Shown here: one piece after another, positions 10,666 through 18,224 of the stretch
How the letters are laid out: every line of letters begins with the position of its first letter
Numbering within the stretch: the first letter of the stretch is position 1
NCBI RefSeq assembly: GCF_004341385.1
Contig: NZ_SLXE01000005.1
Span: forward strand, 1 to 64,000
Length of the DNA stretch: 64,000 nt
Source of the DNA: Uruburuella suis
Lineage (GTDB): Bacteria; Pseudomonadota; Gammaproteobacteria; Burkholderiales; Neisseriaceae
Reading direction: 5' to 3'
Translations under genes and position numbers: made by a program
Notes under the pieces: model-generated
Seen by the model: only the letters and a program-made list of their open reading frames with translations
The model's database searches: none
Told to the model about the DNA's origin: nothing

Positions 10666-11775
10666 TCAGGTTTTGCTCAAGCGGTAAACTTTTTCTTTAT
10701 CCACTTCAATGCCCAAGCCCGGTTTTTGCGGCAGATGCAGCATGAAATTGCGATAGGGCAGAGGCTCGGCCATAATCTCTTCGGTGAGCAGCAAGGGGCC
10801 GAACAATTCGGTGCCGAATGCGAGCTCGGGATAAGTGCTGAACACATGCGCCGAAGCCAGCGTGCCGATGGCGCCTTCGAGCATGGTGCCGCCGTATAAA
10901 CCGATGCCGGCCAGCGCGGCCATTTGCCCCACCAATGCGGCATTGCGCAAGCCGCCGGCCTGATTGATTTTCACGGCAAACACATCGGCATAATGGCCGG
11001 CGGCCAGCTCAAAGGCGTTTTGCGGCCCCAGCACGGCTTCATCCGCCATCAGCGCCACGCTGAAATAATCGCTCAGGCGCTTGAGCGCGTTGCGGTTGTG
11101 TGCGGCCACAGGCTGCTCGATTAAGTCGATACCGCCCTCTTGCAGCAGGGCAATGCCGCGCATGGCTTCAAGCTCCGTCCACGCTTGGTTCACATCCACC
11201 CGCACGCTGATGCTGCCGCCCAAAGCCTTTTTAATCGCCAGCACATGGCGCACATCTTCTTCCACGCCGCACAAGCCGATTTTCAGCTTGAAAATACGGT
11301 GGCGGCCGGCTTCTATCATGTGCACGGCCTCGGCAATATCGCGCTCGGTGTTGCCGCTGGCCAAAGTCCAGGCCACCGGCAGCGCTTGGTGCAGCGCGCC
11401 GCCGAGCAGCGCGCTCAGCGGCACGCCCAGGCGCTTGGCTTCGCCATCGAGCAGCGCCGTTTCCACCGCGCTTTTGGCAAAGCGGTTGCCCTTGATGTGT
11501 GTTTCCAAAAGCTGCATCGCCTGCGCTGCGTTTTCCGGCTGCTTTTGCAGCAGCAGCGGTGCGATATAGGTGTCCATATTGGTTTTAATCGCCGCCGGGC
11601 TTTCTTCGGCATAATTCAGCCCGCCGATGGTGGTGGCCTCGCCCCAGCCCTCAATGCCGTCTGAAAAAGTGATGTGCACCAACACCAAAGTTTGCGTGTG
11701 CATGGTGGTGACAGACAATTTGTGCGGCCTGATGGTGGGCAATTCCAGTAGCAGGGTTTTAATAGAATGAATCAT
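10666..11775 (-). CDS. catB: Muconate cycloisomerase
   Basis: Enolase-superfamily enzyme (369 residues) that lactonises cis,cis-muconate to muconolactone. The catalytic pair is Lys165 (FKLKIG) and Lys269 (AVKINQ). Metal ligands are Asp194 (VDVNQAW), Glu220 (LIEQP) and Asp245 (ADEAV). It is the first gene of the 12-gene minus-strand series, and its promoter carries an ATAC-N7-GTAT operator. No strong Shine-Dalgarno is visible before the ATG. A decayed copy of its first codons lies at 14823-14849 beside the regulator gene, which shows catB once neighboured that gene. Confidence 0.95.
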   Translation of the reverse strand: MIHSIKTLLLELPTIRPHKLSVTTMHTQTLVLVHITFSDGIEGWGEATTIGGLNYAEESPAAIKTNMDTYIAPLLLQKQPENAAQAMQLLETHIKGNRFAKSAVETALLDGEAKRLGVPLSALLGGALHQALPVAWTLASGNTERDIAEAVHMIEAGRHRIFKLKIGLCGVEEDVRHVLAIKKALGGSISVRVDVNQAWTELEAMRGIALLQEGGIDLIEQPVAAHNRNALKRLSDYFSVALMADEAVLGPQNAFELAAGHYADVFAVKINQAGGLRNAALVGQMAALAGIGLYGGTMLEGAIGTLASAHVFSTYPELAFGTELFGPLLLTEEIMAEPLPYRNFMLHLPQKPGLGIEVDKEKVYRLSKT

Positions 11776-11871
11776 AGCTATTGGGTATATTTAAGAAGTG
11801 ATTACACCTTACTACAGCTGATATAGGCTGTCTAAAACCGATTTGGTATAAATTTAATACTTAAAAGGTAT
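11755..11871. repeat. 117-bp promoter duplication, catB copy
   Basis: From the eighth codon of catB to the end of the operator, this segment matches 14829-14945 without gaps; by hand count about 100 of 117 positions agree. Both copies have the same orientation. Confidence 0.92.
11806..11871 (-). promoter_or_regulatory. catB promoter and LysR-type operator
   Basis: Read on the minus strand: ATAC-CTTTTAA-GTAT (11857-11871), 22 bases, then TAGACA (11829-11834), 17 bases, then TAAGGT (11806-11811). A second imperfect site ATAC-N7-GTTT (11835-11849) abuts the -35 box. ATAC-N7-GTAT is the known BenM/CatM recognition sequence. Its centre falls near -65 for a start around 11799, the usual activating position for LysR proteins. 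The boxes are inferred by comparison with the copies at 14880-14945 and 17320-17384. Confidence 0.78.
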
Positions 11872-11997
11872 AAAGATTGAGGGCGGAAGCAGATGCGGTT
11901 TGGCGTGTCGGATGAGTGCGGGAAAGCTGAAGTTTGCTGTGCTGTGCTGTGCTTTGCTGGGCGGGCTTGCTTGTGTAAAGATAAAATGGGTGAACAA

Positions 11998-12025
11998 AGG
12001 CCGTCTGAAAAGTTTCAGACGGCCT
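11998..12025. terminator. DUS-pair terminator after the alcohol dehydrogenase gene
   Basis: Inverted AGGCCGTCTGAAA arms with a 2-base loop, 23 bp past the stop of the minus-strand gene at 12048. On that strand it is followed by TTTGTT. Confidence 0.7.
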
Positions 12026-12047
12026 CTGTTTATGCAAAGATGATTTA

Positions 12048-13187
12048 TTAATCGGAATGGCTGTCCGCGATTTTAATCACCGGCTTTAAGGTAATGCCTT
12101 TTTGGCTGTCGATGGCGGCTTGATTGATGTCTTTGAAATCATAAAATTTAATCAGCTTGTCGAAAGGAAACTTGCCCTGCATAAACAAATCCACCAGCTC
12201 GGGAATAAACACTTTGGGCACGCTGCTGCCTTCTACCACGCCCACAATGGTTTTGCCGCCCAATAATAAATCGTTTACATCAAATTGGGCGGTGGTGCCC
12301 AAGGCCGGTGCGCCCACCACGGCGATTTTGCCCAATGTGCCCAAGGCATCCACACCGTGTTTCAACACTTCCGGCCGGCCCGTGGATTCCAGCGCAAAAT
12401 CCACGCCGCCGTGGGTGATGGCCTTCACCGCCGCCACCGCATCTTCATTTTTGCTGTTAACGGTGTGGGTGGCGCCCAAATCCCGCGCCAGCGCCAAGCG
12501 CGATTCATCGATATCCACGGCGATAAGGGTGGCGGCGCCGCAAAATTTGGCGGCCAACAAAGCGCTCAAGCCCACCGCTCCGGCGCCCCAAGTGGCAAAG
12601 CTGGCAGCCGGCGGCACTTTCAGCACATTCATCACCGAACCTGCGCCGGTTTGAATGCCGCAGCCCAAAGGCCCCAGATATTCAAGCGGCGCACCGGCAT
12701 CCACTTTCACGGCATTGCTTTCGCGGCTGATGGCATAGCTGGCAAAAGAAGATTGGGCAAAAAAGTGATCGTGCATATCGGAATGATCATGGCTGCACAC
12801 GGCATGGCCGCCTTGCTCATCGGCGCCGCTGAAATTGCGTCCGAAAAATTCGGCGCAATAAGCCGGCCTGCCCGATACACATTGCTTGCAGATGCCGCAA
12901 TGCCCGTAGCTGAGCACCACATGGTCGCCCGCCTGCAAAGCCCGCACTTCGGGGCCCACGGCTTCCACAATGCCGGCACCTTCGTGCCCCAGTACGGAAG
13001 GCAGGGGCACGGGGTAATATTGGTCGCGCACAATCAAATCGGTGTGACACATGCCGGTGGCCACGATTTTCACCAACACTTCGTCCCGTTGCGGCCGGCG
13101 GATTTTAAGGGGCGTCAACACAAAATCTGCGCCTTTGCCCGGGGTGACGGCGGCGGTGATGTTTTGAAGCGGTGTTGTTTGGCTCAT
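12048..13187 (-). CDS. Zinc-dependent aryl-alcohol dehydrogenase (XylB/AreB-like)
   Basis: Medium-chain alcohol dehydrogenase of 379 residues. Catalytic zinc ligands Cys47 (GMCHTD) and His68 (GHEGAG) and structural zinc Cys97, Cys100, Cys103 and Cys111 are all present, followed by a Rossmann domain (GAGAVGLSAL). The likely reaction is benzyl alcohol to benzaldehyde with NAD+. That substrate is inferred from the family resemblance and from the benzaldehyde-type dehydrogenase 67 bp upstream, which delivers benzoate to the ben genes. A general alcohol dehydrogenase cannot be excluded. Confidence 0.85.
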   Translation of the reverse strand: MSQTTPLQNITAAVTPGKGADFVLTPLKIRRPQRDEVLVKIVATGMCHTDLIVRDQYYPVPLPSVLGHEGAGIVEAVGPEVRALQAGDHVVLSYGHCGICKQCVSGRPAYCAEFFGRNFSGADEQGGHAVCSHDHSDMHDHFFAQSSFASYAISRESNAVKVDAGAPLEYLGPLGCGIQTGAGSVMNVLKVPPAASFATWGAGAVGLSALLAAKFCGAATLIAVDIDESRLALARDLGATHTVNSKNEDAVAAVKAITHGGVDFALESTGRPEVLKHGVDALGTLGKIAVVGAPALGTTAQFDVNDLLLGGKTIVGVVEGSSVPKVFIPELVDLFMQGKFPFDKLIKFYDFKDINQAAIDSQKGITLKPVIKIADSHSD

Positions 13188-13254
13188 TTTTTCTCTCCTG
13201 GGTTTGGCATTTGCCGCCCCTTATCAGGCGGCAAATGAAAGGTGGGCAGGGCGC

Positions 13255-14712
13255 TCAAAGCGGGTAATGAGGCGCTTGGGGCTGGATGGTCATCCATTGC
13301 CATTGGGTGAATTCATCGGCATTGGCAGGCCCGCCGATGCGGGTGGCGTTGCCTGAAGCGCCGAAGCCGCCAAAGGGGTTGACCACTTCATCGTTTACCG
13401 TTTGGTCGTTGATGTGCAACAGGCCGACATTGAGCTGCTGCCCCAGCTGCATGCCCCTGCCCACATTGCCCGTGATGATGCCGGCGGACAAGCCGTAATC
13501 GCCGTCGTTGGCCAATTCCACGGCCTCTGCATCGTCGGCAAAAGGAATCAGCACAGCCACCGGGCCGAAGATTTCTTCGTGAAACACAGGATTGTTTTTC
13601 GACACGCCCGAGAGCACCGCCGGCCGGAAAAACACCCCTTGGGCATCGCCGCCGGTTTCCAGCCGCGCACCGTGCGTCACCGCAGCCTGTACCAAGTCGG
13701 CCACCCGCCGGCATTGTTTTTCATCAATCAAGGGGCCGATGGTGACATTTTCTTGTGCGGGGTTGCCCACCACCAATTGGCGGGTTTTTTCGGTAACGCG
13801 CGCTTTGAGGCGCTCATAAATGGCTTCTTGCACCAAAATCTTGCCTGAAGTCATGCAGATTTGACCCGAATGCAAAAACGCGCCCCATACAATGTTTTCC
13901 GCCGCCCGCTCGATATCGGCGTCGTCCAAAATAATCAGCGAATTTTTGCCGCCCAGCTCCAACGACACTTTTTTCAAGGTTTTGCCGGCATTGGCGCCCA
14001 CCATGCGGCCCACTTGCGTGGAGCCGGTAAATTGAATGCTGGCAATATTTTCATCCAGCGTGAGCGCTTCGCCCGCTTCAGCACCACCCGGCAATACATG
14101 CAGCAAGCCCGCGGGCAGGCCAGCCAGCTCGAAAATGCGGGCGATCACATAGCCGCTGCACACCGCCGTGCGCTCATCGGGCTTGAGCACCACCGCATTG
14201 CCCAGCGCCAAGGCCGGCGCCACGCTGCGCAAAGCCAGATATAAAGGAAAATTAAACGGTGAAATCACGCCCACCACGCCCAAAGGCAAGCGCCTGGCCA
14301 TGCTTAATTTGCCGTTTTGCGTGGGCAGCAACACCCCTTGATCACTCGCCGGCAGGCCGATGCAGTGTTTCATCACCTGATGCGACACGCGCCATTCAAA
14401 GCCCGCTTTCAGCGGCAGCGAGCCGCTTTCTTTCACCAGCCAGTCGATGATTTCCGCCTGATGCTGCACCATCATATCCGCCGCACGCTCCATCACCGCC
14501 TGCCGCTCTTGATAAGGCCGCCGCCACCAATCGCGCTGGGCGGCTTTGGCGGCTTGAGCTGATGCGGCAATATCGCGGCCATCGGCATAGCCGATAGCGC
14601 CCAACACTTGACCGGTGGCCACTTCCACCGCTTCTCTGCTTTGCGAAGCGGCTTGCCATTGCCCGTTGAAAAACTTGCCCTGCCAAAGGGCTTGATCATT
14701 TAATAACGACAT
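13255..14712 (-). CDS. Benzaldehyde dehydrogenase, NAD+ (XylC/AreC-like)
   Basis: Aldehyde dehydrogenase of 485 residues. The catalytic Cys286 (SGQICMTSGK) and general base Glu252 (LELGGKN) are visible, and the N-terminal region (LWQGKFFNGQW) resembles benzaldehyde/vanillin-type enzymes. It would oxidise benzaldehyde to benzoate. It is the first gene of a two-gene minus-strand unit with the alcohol dehydrogenase. Upstream lies the duplicated catB promoter, whose minus-strand -10 box is about 170 bp from this ATG, so it is probably under the same LysR control. Exact aldehyde substrate is inferred. Confidence 0.85.
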   Translation of the reverse strand: MSLLNDQALWQGKFFNGQWQAASQSREAVEVATGQVLGAIGYADGRDIAASAQAAKAAQRDWWRRPYQERQAVMERAADMMVQHQAEIIDWLVKESGSLPLKAGFEWRVSHQVMKHCIGLPASDQGVLLPTQNGKLSMARRLPLGVVGVISPFNFPLYLALRSVAPALALGNAVVLKPDERTAVCSGYVIARIFELAGLPAGLLHVLPGGAEAGEALTLDENIASIQFTGSTQVGRMVGANAGKTLKKVSLELGGKNSLIILDDADIERAAENIVWGAFLHSGQICMTSGKILVQEAIYERLKARVTEKTRQLVVGNPAQENVTIGPLIDEKQCRRVADLVQAAVTHGARLETGGDAQGVFFRPAVLSGVSKNNPVFHEEIFGPVAVLIPFADDAEAVELANDGDYGLSAGIITGNVGRGMQLGQQLNVGLLHINDQTVNDEVVNPFGGFGASGNATRIGGPANADEFTQWQWMTIQPQAPHYPL

Positions 14713-14822
14713 ATCCTTTATCCTTTATCTCTTTAAAATGCCTGCGCATCACGATAACCGAAAAATCAAAGGGCGGCATGCTTTTTTACCGCCACTTGTG
14801 TGGGGGTGCGCGTAGAAAAGCG

Positions 14823-14849
14823 GTGCAAGGTTTTGATAGACTTAATCAT
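14823..14849 (-). pseudogene. Relic of the catB 5' end
   Basis: Reading from the ATG at 14849 on the minus strand gives MIKSIKTL, against MIHSIKTL at the real catB start. Similarity stops after about nine codons. It marks the old junction between catB and its regulator gene. Confidence 0.8.
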
Positions 14850-14945
14850 AGCCATTGGGTATATTCACAAGCTGATTACACCATACAACAGCCGATATAG
14901 CCTGTCTAAAACCGATTCGGTATCAACTCAATACTTAAAAGGTAT
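14829..14945. repeat. 117-bp promoter duplication, regulator copy
   Basis: Ungapped partner of 11755-11871. It ends exactly 3 bases before the ATG of the LysR gene and begins inside the catB relic. Confidence 0.92.
14880..14945 (-). promoter_or_regulatory. Aldehyde dehydrogenase promoter and operator, overlapping the regulator start
   Basis: On the minus strand: ATAC-N7-GTAT (14931-14945), 22 bases, TAGACA (14903-14908), 17 bases, TATGGT (14880-14885). A second subsite ATAC-N7-GTTT is kept at 14909-14923. The first site ends 3 bases before the catR start codon, so the protein bound there would probably repress its own gene while activating the divergent one. Confidence 0.75.
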
Positions 14946-14948
14946 CAT

Positions 14949-15863
14949 ATGGAGCTTCGACATCTGCGCTATTTTGTGGCCGTGGCCGAGCAGCAGAGCT
15001 TTACCCGCGCCGCTGAAAAGCTGTTTATCGCCCAGCCGCCTTTAAGCCGCCAGATTCAGCAGCTTGAAGAAGAATTGGGCGTGCAATTGTTTGAGCGTGG
15101 CGCGCGTCCGCTCAAGCTCACCGAAGCGGGGCAGTTTTTCTACGGCCACGCCCAGCAATTATTGGCCAAAGCCGCCGATTTGAAATCGATGACGCAGCGC
15201 ATCAGCCACATCGAGCACAATTTGGCCGTGGGCTATGTGGCTTCCACGCTCTACGGCATGCTGCCGCGTATCATTTACCGCTGGCGGCAGCAATATCCCG
15301 ACACCCCCATCACGCTGCACGAAATGGGCACCGGTGAGCAAATTAGCGCGCTCAAAGAGGGCAAAATCGATGTGGGCTTCGGCCGCTTGCGCATAGAAGA
15401 TTCACTGGTGCGGCGCATTATTTTGCGCCATGAAAAGCTGGTGGTGGCGCTGCCGCAGGGCCACCCGCTTGCCGAGCGCGGTGGCGCGCTGAATTTGATT
15501 GATTTGGCAGAAGAGCCGCTGATTATATTTCCGCAAACCCCGCGCCCGAGCTTCGCCGATCAGGTGTTGAGCATCTTTGCCGACCGCTCGCTCAAGCCTG
15601 AGCGCATTATCGAAGTGCGCGAATTGCAAATTGCGCTGGGGCTGGTGGCGGCGGGTGAGGGCGTGAGCATCGTGCCCAAAAGCCTTTACGGCATGTTGCG
15701 CAACGACATTCATTTTATGCCGATCTACGATGCCAATGCCGTTTCACCCGTGATTATGAGCATGCGCCAGCACGACCATTCCGAAAACTTGGGCAAACTG
15801 CTTGATATTATCTACATCCTTTACGACCAAGCGGGGGTGGCTTACACCCGTGAGCAGATTTAA
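14949..15863 (+). CDS. catR: LysR-type regulator, BenM/CatM/CatR group
   Basis: LysR-family protein of 304 residues. The N-terminal winged helix-turn-helix (residues 1-60; SFTRAAEKLFIAQPPLSRQIQQLEEELG) reads very like Acinetobacter BenM and CatM, and the C-terminal effector domain keeps the group's features (RIIYRW, DVGFGRL, LGLVAAGEGVSIVP). Members respond to muconate, and BenM also to benzoate, and activate cat and ben promoters through ATAC-N7-GTAT sites, three of which are found in this island. It is divergent from the aldehyde/alcohol dehydrogenase pair. Whether it is closer to CatR or BenM needs a tree. Confidence 0.9.
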   Translation: MELRHLRYFVAVAEQQSFTRAAEKLFIAQPPLSRQIQQLEEELGVQLFERGARPLKLTEAGQFFYGHAQQLLAKAADLKSMTQRISHIEHNLAVGYVASTLYGMLPRIIYRWRQQYPDTPITLHEMGTGEQISALKEGKIDVGFGRLRIEDSLVRRIILRHEKLVVALPQGHPLAERGGALNLIDLAEEPLIIFPQTPRPSFADQVLSIFADRSLKPERIIEVRELQIALGLVAAGEGVSIVPKSLYGMLRNDIHFMPIYDANAVSPVIMSMRQHDHSENLGKLLDIIYILYDQAGVAYTREQI

Positions 15864-15893
15864 TTGCGGGTAAACAACAGCGCATCATCGGGC

Positions 15894-15935
15894 ATATCAA
15901 AGGCCGTCTGAAACGTTTCAGACGGCCTTTGATAT
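15894..15935. terminator. Bidirectional DUS terminator between catR and benK
   Basis: A near-perfect inverted repeat: ATATCAAAGGCCGTCTGAAA and its complement with a 2-base loop. It sits 30 bp after catR and 33 bp beyond the benK stop, so it can serve both converging genes. Confidence 0.85.
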
Positions 15936-15968
15936 GGGCTTGATAAACCTTATGTGATTGATTTTCTT

Positions 15969-17270
15969 TCAGACGGCCTCTTTACGCCCCGCCGTCAGCA
16001 TAATCGCGATCACCGCCAGCGCGCCGGGCACCACAAAGGCCAAAAAGTTCATTTGGTGCGAAAGCTGCATGGCCAAGAGCGCGCCGCCCAGCACCGGCCC
16101 CAAAATCGCGCCGATGCGCCCCACGCCGGAAGACCAGCCCAAAGCGGTAGAACGAATCGCCGTGGGGTAAAACTGCGCCACATAAGCATAAAGCAGAATT
16201 TGCGAGCCGATGGTGGTGGCACCGGCCACGGTGACCAGAAAATAAAGCACCGCCACATGGCTTTTAAAACCGAGCAGCGCCAGCGACACCGCTGCCAGCG
16301 TGAAAAACAGCATCAGCACCGGGCGCGGGTGGAAGCGGTCGGAAAGCCAGCCGCCGCCAATCGCGCCGATGATGCCGCCGATATTCAAAAACAGCAAAAA
16401 CATCAAGCTGGAGCCGAAGCCGTAGCCCGCCATGGTCATCAGCTTGGGCAGCCACGAGCCCAAACCATACACCATCAGCAGGCACATAAAAAACGCCTGA
16501 AAAAACATCAAGGTGCTCAAAGCGCGGTTGTTGCTGAACAAAGCCGCGAGCGACTGCTCGGTTTTCTGCGGCTGGTGCACCGCCAATTCGGCATCATCGG
16601 GCAAGGGCTTGCCAGTGAGCGCGGCCAGCACTTTGCGCGCCTCGGCTATTTTGCCCTGGCGCACCAAAAAAGCCACCGAATCGGGCAATTGCGTCCAAAT
16701 CAGCGGCAGCAGCAAGAGCGGAATCACCGCCAGATAAAACATCACCTGCCAGCCGAATTGCGGCACAATCCAAATGCCCAACACCGCCGAGAGCATGCCG
16801 CCGATAGCATAACCGCTAAACATCACCGCCACCAGCGTGCTGCGGATGCGGCGGGGCGAATATTCGCTCATCAGCGCCACCACATTGGGCATCACCCCGC
16901 CTATGCCCAGCCCGGCAATAAAGCGCATCACACCGAATTGCAGCGGCGTTTGCGCAAAGCCGTTGAGCGCGGTAAAGCCGCTGAAGAGCACAATGCACAA
17001 CACAATCATTTTCTTGCGCCCGAAGCGGTCGGAAAGCGTGCCCAGCAGCATCGCGCCTATCATCATGCCGAATAAGGCCGTGCTGCCCAGCGCCCCGGCC
17101 GTGACCGGATCGAGCTGCCATTGCTGCATCAGAATCGGCAGCACCACGCCGTAAATCACCAAATCGTAGCCGTCGAAAATAATAATCAGCGTACACCAAA
17201 ACAAAATGCGCCAATGAAACGGCGAAATCTTTGCTTTATCAATCACTTCTTCCACCAAAATGCGGCTCAT
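15969..17270 (-). CDS. benK: MFS aromatic acid transporter (BenK/PcaK family)
   Basis: Twelve-helix major facilitator protein of 433 residues of the aromatic acid:H+ symporter family. The signature DGYDLVIYG in helix 1 and GTLSDRFGRKK in the loop between helices 2 and 3 are visible. The start MSRILVEEVIDKAKISPFHW is preferred over one 22 codons upstream. Its own promoter carries an ATAC-N7-GTAT operator like that of catB. This ties it to the benzoate regulon and favours benzoate over 4-hydroxybenzoate, but the exact substrate is inferred. Confidence 0.87.
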   Translation of the reverse strand: MSRILVEEVIDKAKISPFHWRILFWCTLIIIFDGYDLVIYGVVLPILMQQWQLDPVTAGALGSTALFGMMIGAMLLGTLSDRFGRKKMIVLCIVLFSGFTALNGFAQTPLQFGVMRFIAGLGIGGVMPNVVALMSEYSPRRIRSTLVAVMFSGYAIGGMLSAVLGIWIVPQFGWQVMFYLAVIPLLLLPLIWTQLPDSVAFLVRQGKIAEARKVLAALTGKPLPDDAELAVHQPQKTEQSLAALFSNNRALSTLMFFQAFFMCLLMVYGLGSWLPKLMTMAGYGFGSSLMFLLFLNIGGIIGAIGGGWLSDRFHPRPVLMLFFTLAAVSLALLGFKSHVAVLYFLVTVAGATTIGSQILLYAYVAQFYPTAIRSTALGWSSGVGRIGAILGPVLGGALLAMQLSHQMNFLAFVVPGALAVIAIMLTAGRKEAV

Positions 17271-17319
17271 GCGGTTGCTCCTTTGCGTGTTGTTATCTAA
17301 TGTGTTTTTGTGGAAACAC

Positions 17320-17384
17320 ACGATATATGCGCGCAAAGGTATTGTCTAAGACCGATTGAGTCGGTTTTTATACGCAAAAAGTAT
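17320..17384 (-). promoter_or_regulatory. benK promoter and LysR-type operator
   Basis: On the minus strand: ATAC-TTTTTGC-GTAT (17370-17384), 21 bases, TAGACA (17343-17348), 17 bases, TATCGT (17320-17325). The segment between also holds the inverted repeat ACCGA-N5-TCGGT. Apart from the operator and -35 region it does not resemble the other two promoters, so the match is not simple duplication. Confidence 0.72.
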
Positions 17385-17399
17385 TGAGTTGAAATCGAG

Positions 17400-17429
17400 A
17401 GGCCGTCTGAAAAAAGTTTCAGACGGCCT
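17400..17429. terminator. DUS inverted pair upstream of benK
   Basis: AGGCCGTCTGAAA arms with a short A-rich loop. It lies between the GNAT gene and the benK promoter and may end the GNAT transcript. Confidence 0.65.
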
Positions 17430-17461
17430 TTGGATGCTTGCAAGAAAATATATTTTGTTTA

Positions 17462-17611
17462 TATAGTGAAATGCGGGAAAAAGTGACGCAACGGGTAGGT
17501 TGGGTTGAAAACCCAACAATCCCACAGGCCGTCTGAAACGTTGGGTTTGGCAACCCAACCTACCTGTTATAGTGCGTAGTTTTGTGTCACTTTTTCTTGC
17601 ATTCCACTATA
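17462..17611. mobile_element. MITE-like palindrome, TATAGTGGAATGC family, copy 1
   Basis: About 150 bp, with terminal inverted repeats beginning TATAGTGaAATGC and ending GCATTCCACTATA, and inner arms containing GTAGGTTGGGTT and its complement around a DUS. There is no reading frame. The right tip CTATAG supplies the last codon and stop of the GNAT gene. Confidence 0.8.
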
Positions 17612-18089
17612 GATATTTGCGCATCAATTCGCAGGCCACGGTGACTTCGCGGTTGAGCGGCAGCACGGCGGCGCCGAGGGAATCGTAGCCGTTGAGCTGG
17701 TAGAAGGTTACGGAATTGAGCGAGGCATAGAGCTTGATGAAGCTCAAGCCGGCTTCGGCGGCGAGCTCTTCGGCGCGTTGCAGCAGCGCGGTGCCCAGGC
17801 CTTGGTTGTGCACAAAGGGGTGCACATAAAGCGCATCGAGCTGGGCTTCTTTGAAATCAAGCTGGAAAAAGCCCTGAATATGATTTTTGTATTCCACCAC
17901 CCACAGCGCTTTTTGCGCATCGGCAATGGTGTCGAGATAGCTCTCGGGGCTGAGCAGGCTGCGCCAGGCGGCGAGAATGCGGTCGTTATAGCTGCGCGCG
18001 CAAGTGTATTGCACGGAATAAACGTGGGCGTTGTAGATATGCTCGCAATCGTGCGGGGTGGCCGCGCGCAAAATGGTGATCAGGCTCAT
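17607..18089 (-). CDS. GNAT-family N-acetyltransferase
   Basis: Protein of 160 residues with the acetyl-CoA binding motif VHNQGLGTALL and the C-terminal FYQLNGYDSLG typical of GNAT enzymes. The substrate is unknown. The start MSLITILRAATPHD is chosen; an upstream in-frame extension reads DUS sequence. Its final Leu codon and TAG stop come from the tip of a MITE-like element, so the C-terminus may have been altered by insertion. It is separated from purK by a DUS pair. Confidence 0.75.
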   Translation of the reverse strand: MSLITILRAATPHDCEHIYNAHVYSVQYTCARSYNDRILAAWRSLLSPESYLDTIADAQKALWVVEYKNHIQGFFQLDFKEAQLDALYVHPFVHNQGLGTALLQRAEELAAEAGLSFIKLYASLNSVTFYQLNGYDSLGAAVLPLNREVTVACELMRKYL

Positions 18090-18116
18090 GGTGTGTGCTC
18101 GGGCAGCGGGGTTGGT

Positions 18117-18153
18117 TTTCAGACGGCCTTTGTTCTGCACAGGCCGTCTGAAA
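18117..18153. terminator. DUS inverted pair after purK
   Basis: Opposed DUS with an 11-base loop between purK and the GNAT gene, both on the minus strand. Confidence 0.6.
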
Positions 18154-18224
18154 CAGGCTTGAAGCATTATATCGGCTTGCTGCGGCAGAAGCCATTCATT
18201 CTGCTGCAAAAAGTGCGGTTTGCC

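Noticed and set aside
11872..11990. Decayed catR start next to the catB operator
   Set aside because: I tried to align this stretch with the first codons of catR; the similarity is weak and could be chance, so no relic is called on that side.
15954..17075. 373-codon open frame on the plus strand opposite benK
   Set aside because: Rich in His, Gln and Arg, as expected for the complement of a membrane protein gene; not a real product.
17462..17611. Insertion sequence
   Set aside because: The element has terminal repeats but no transposase frame, so it is called MITE-like instead.
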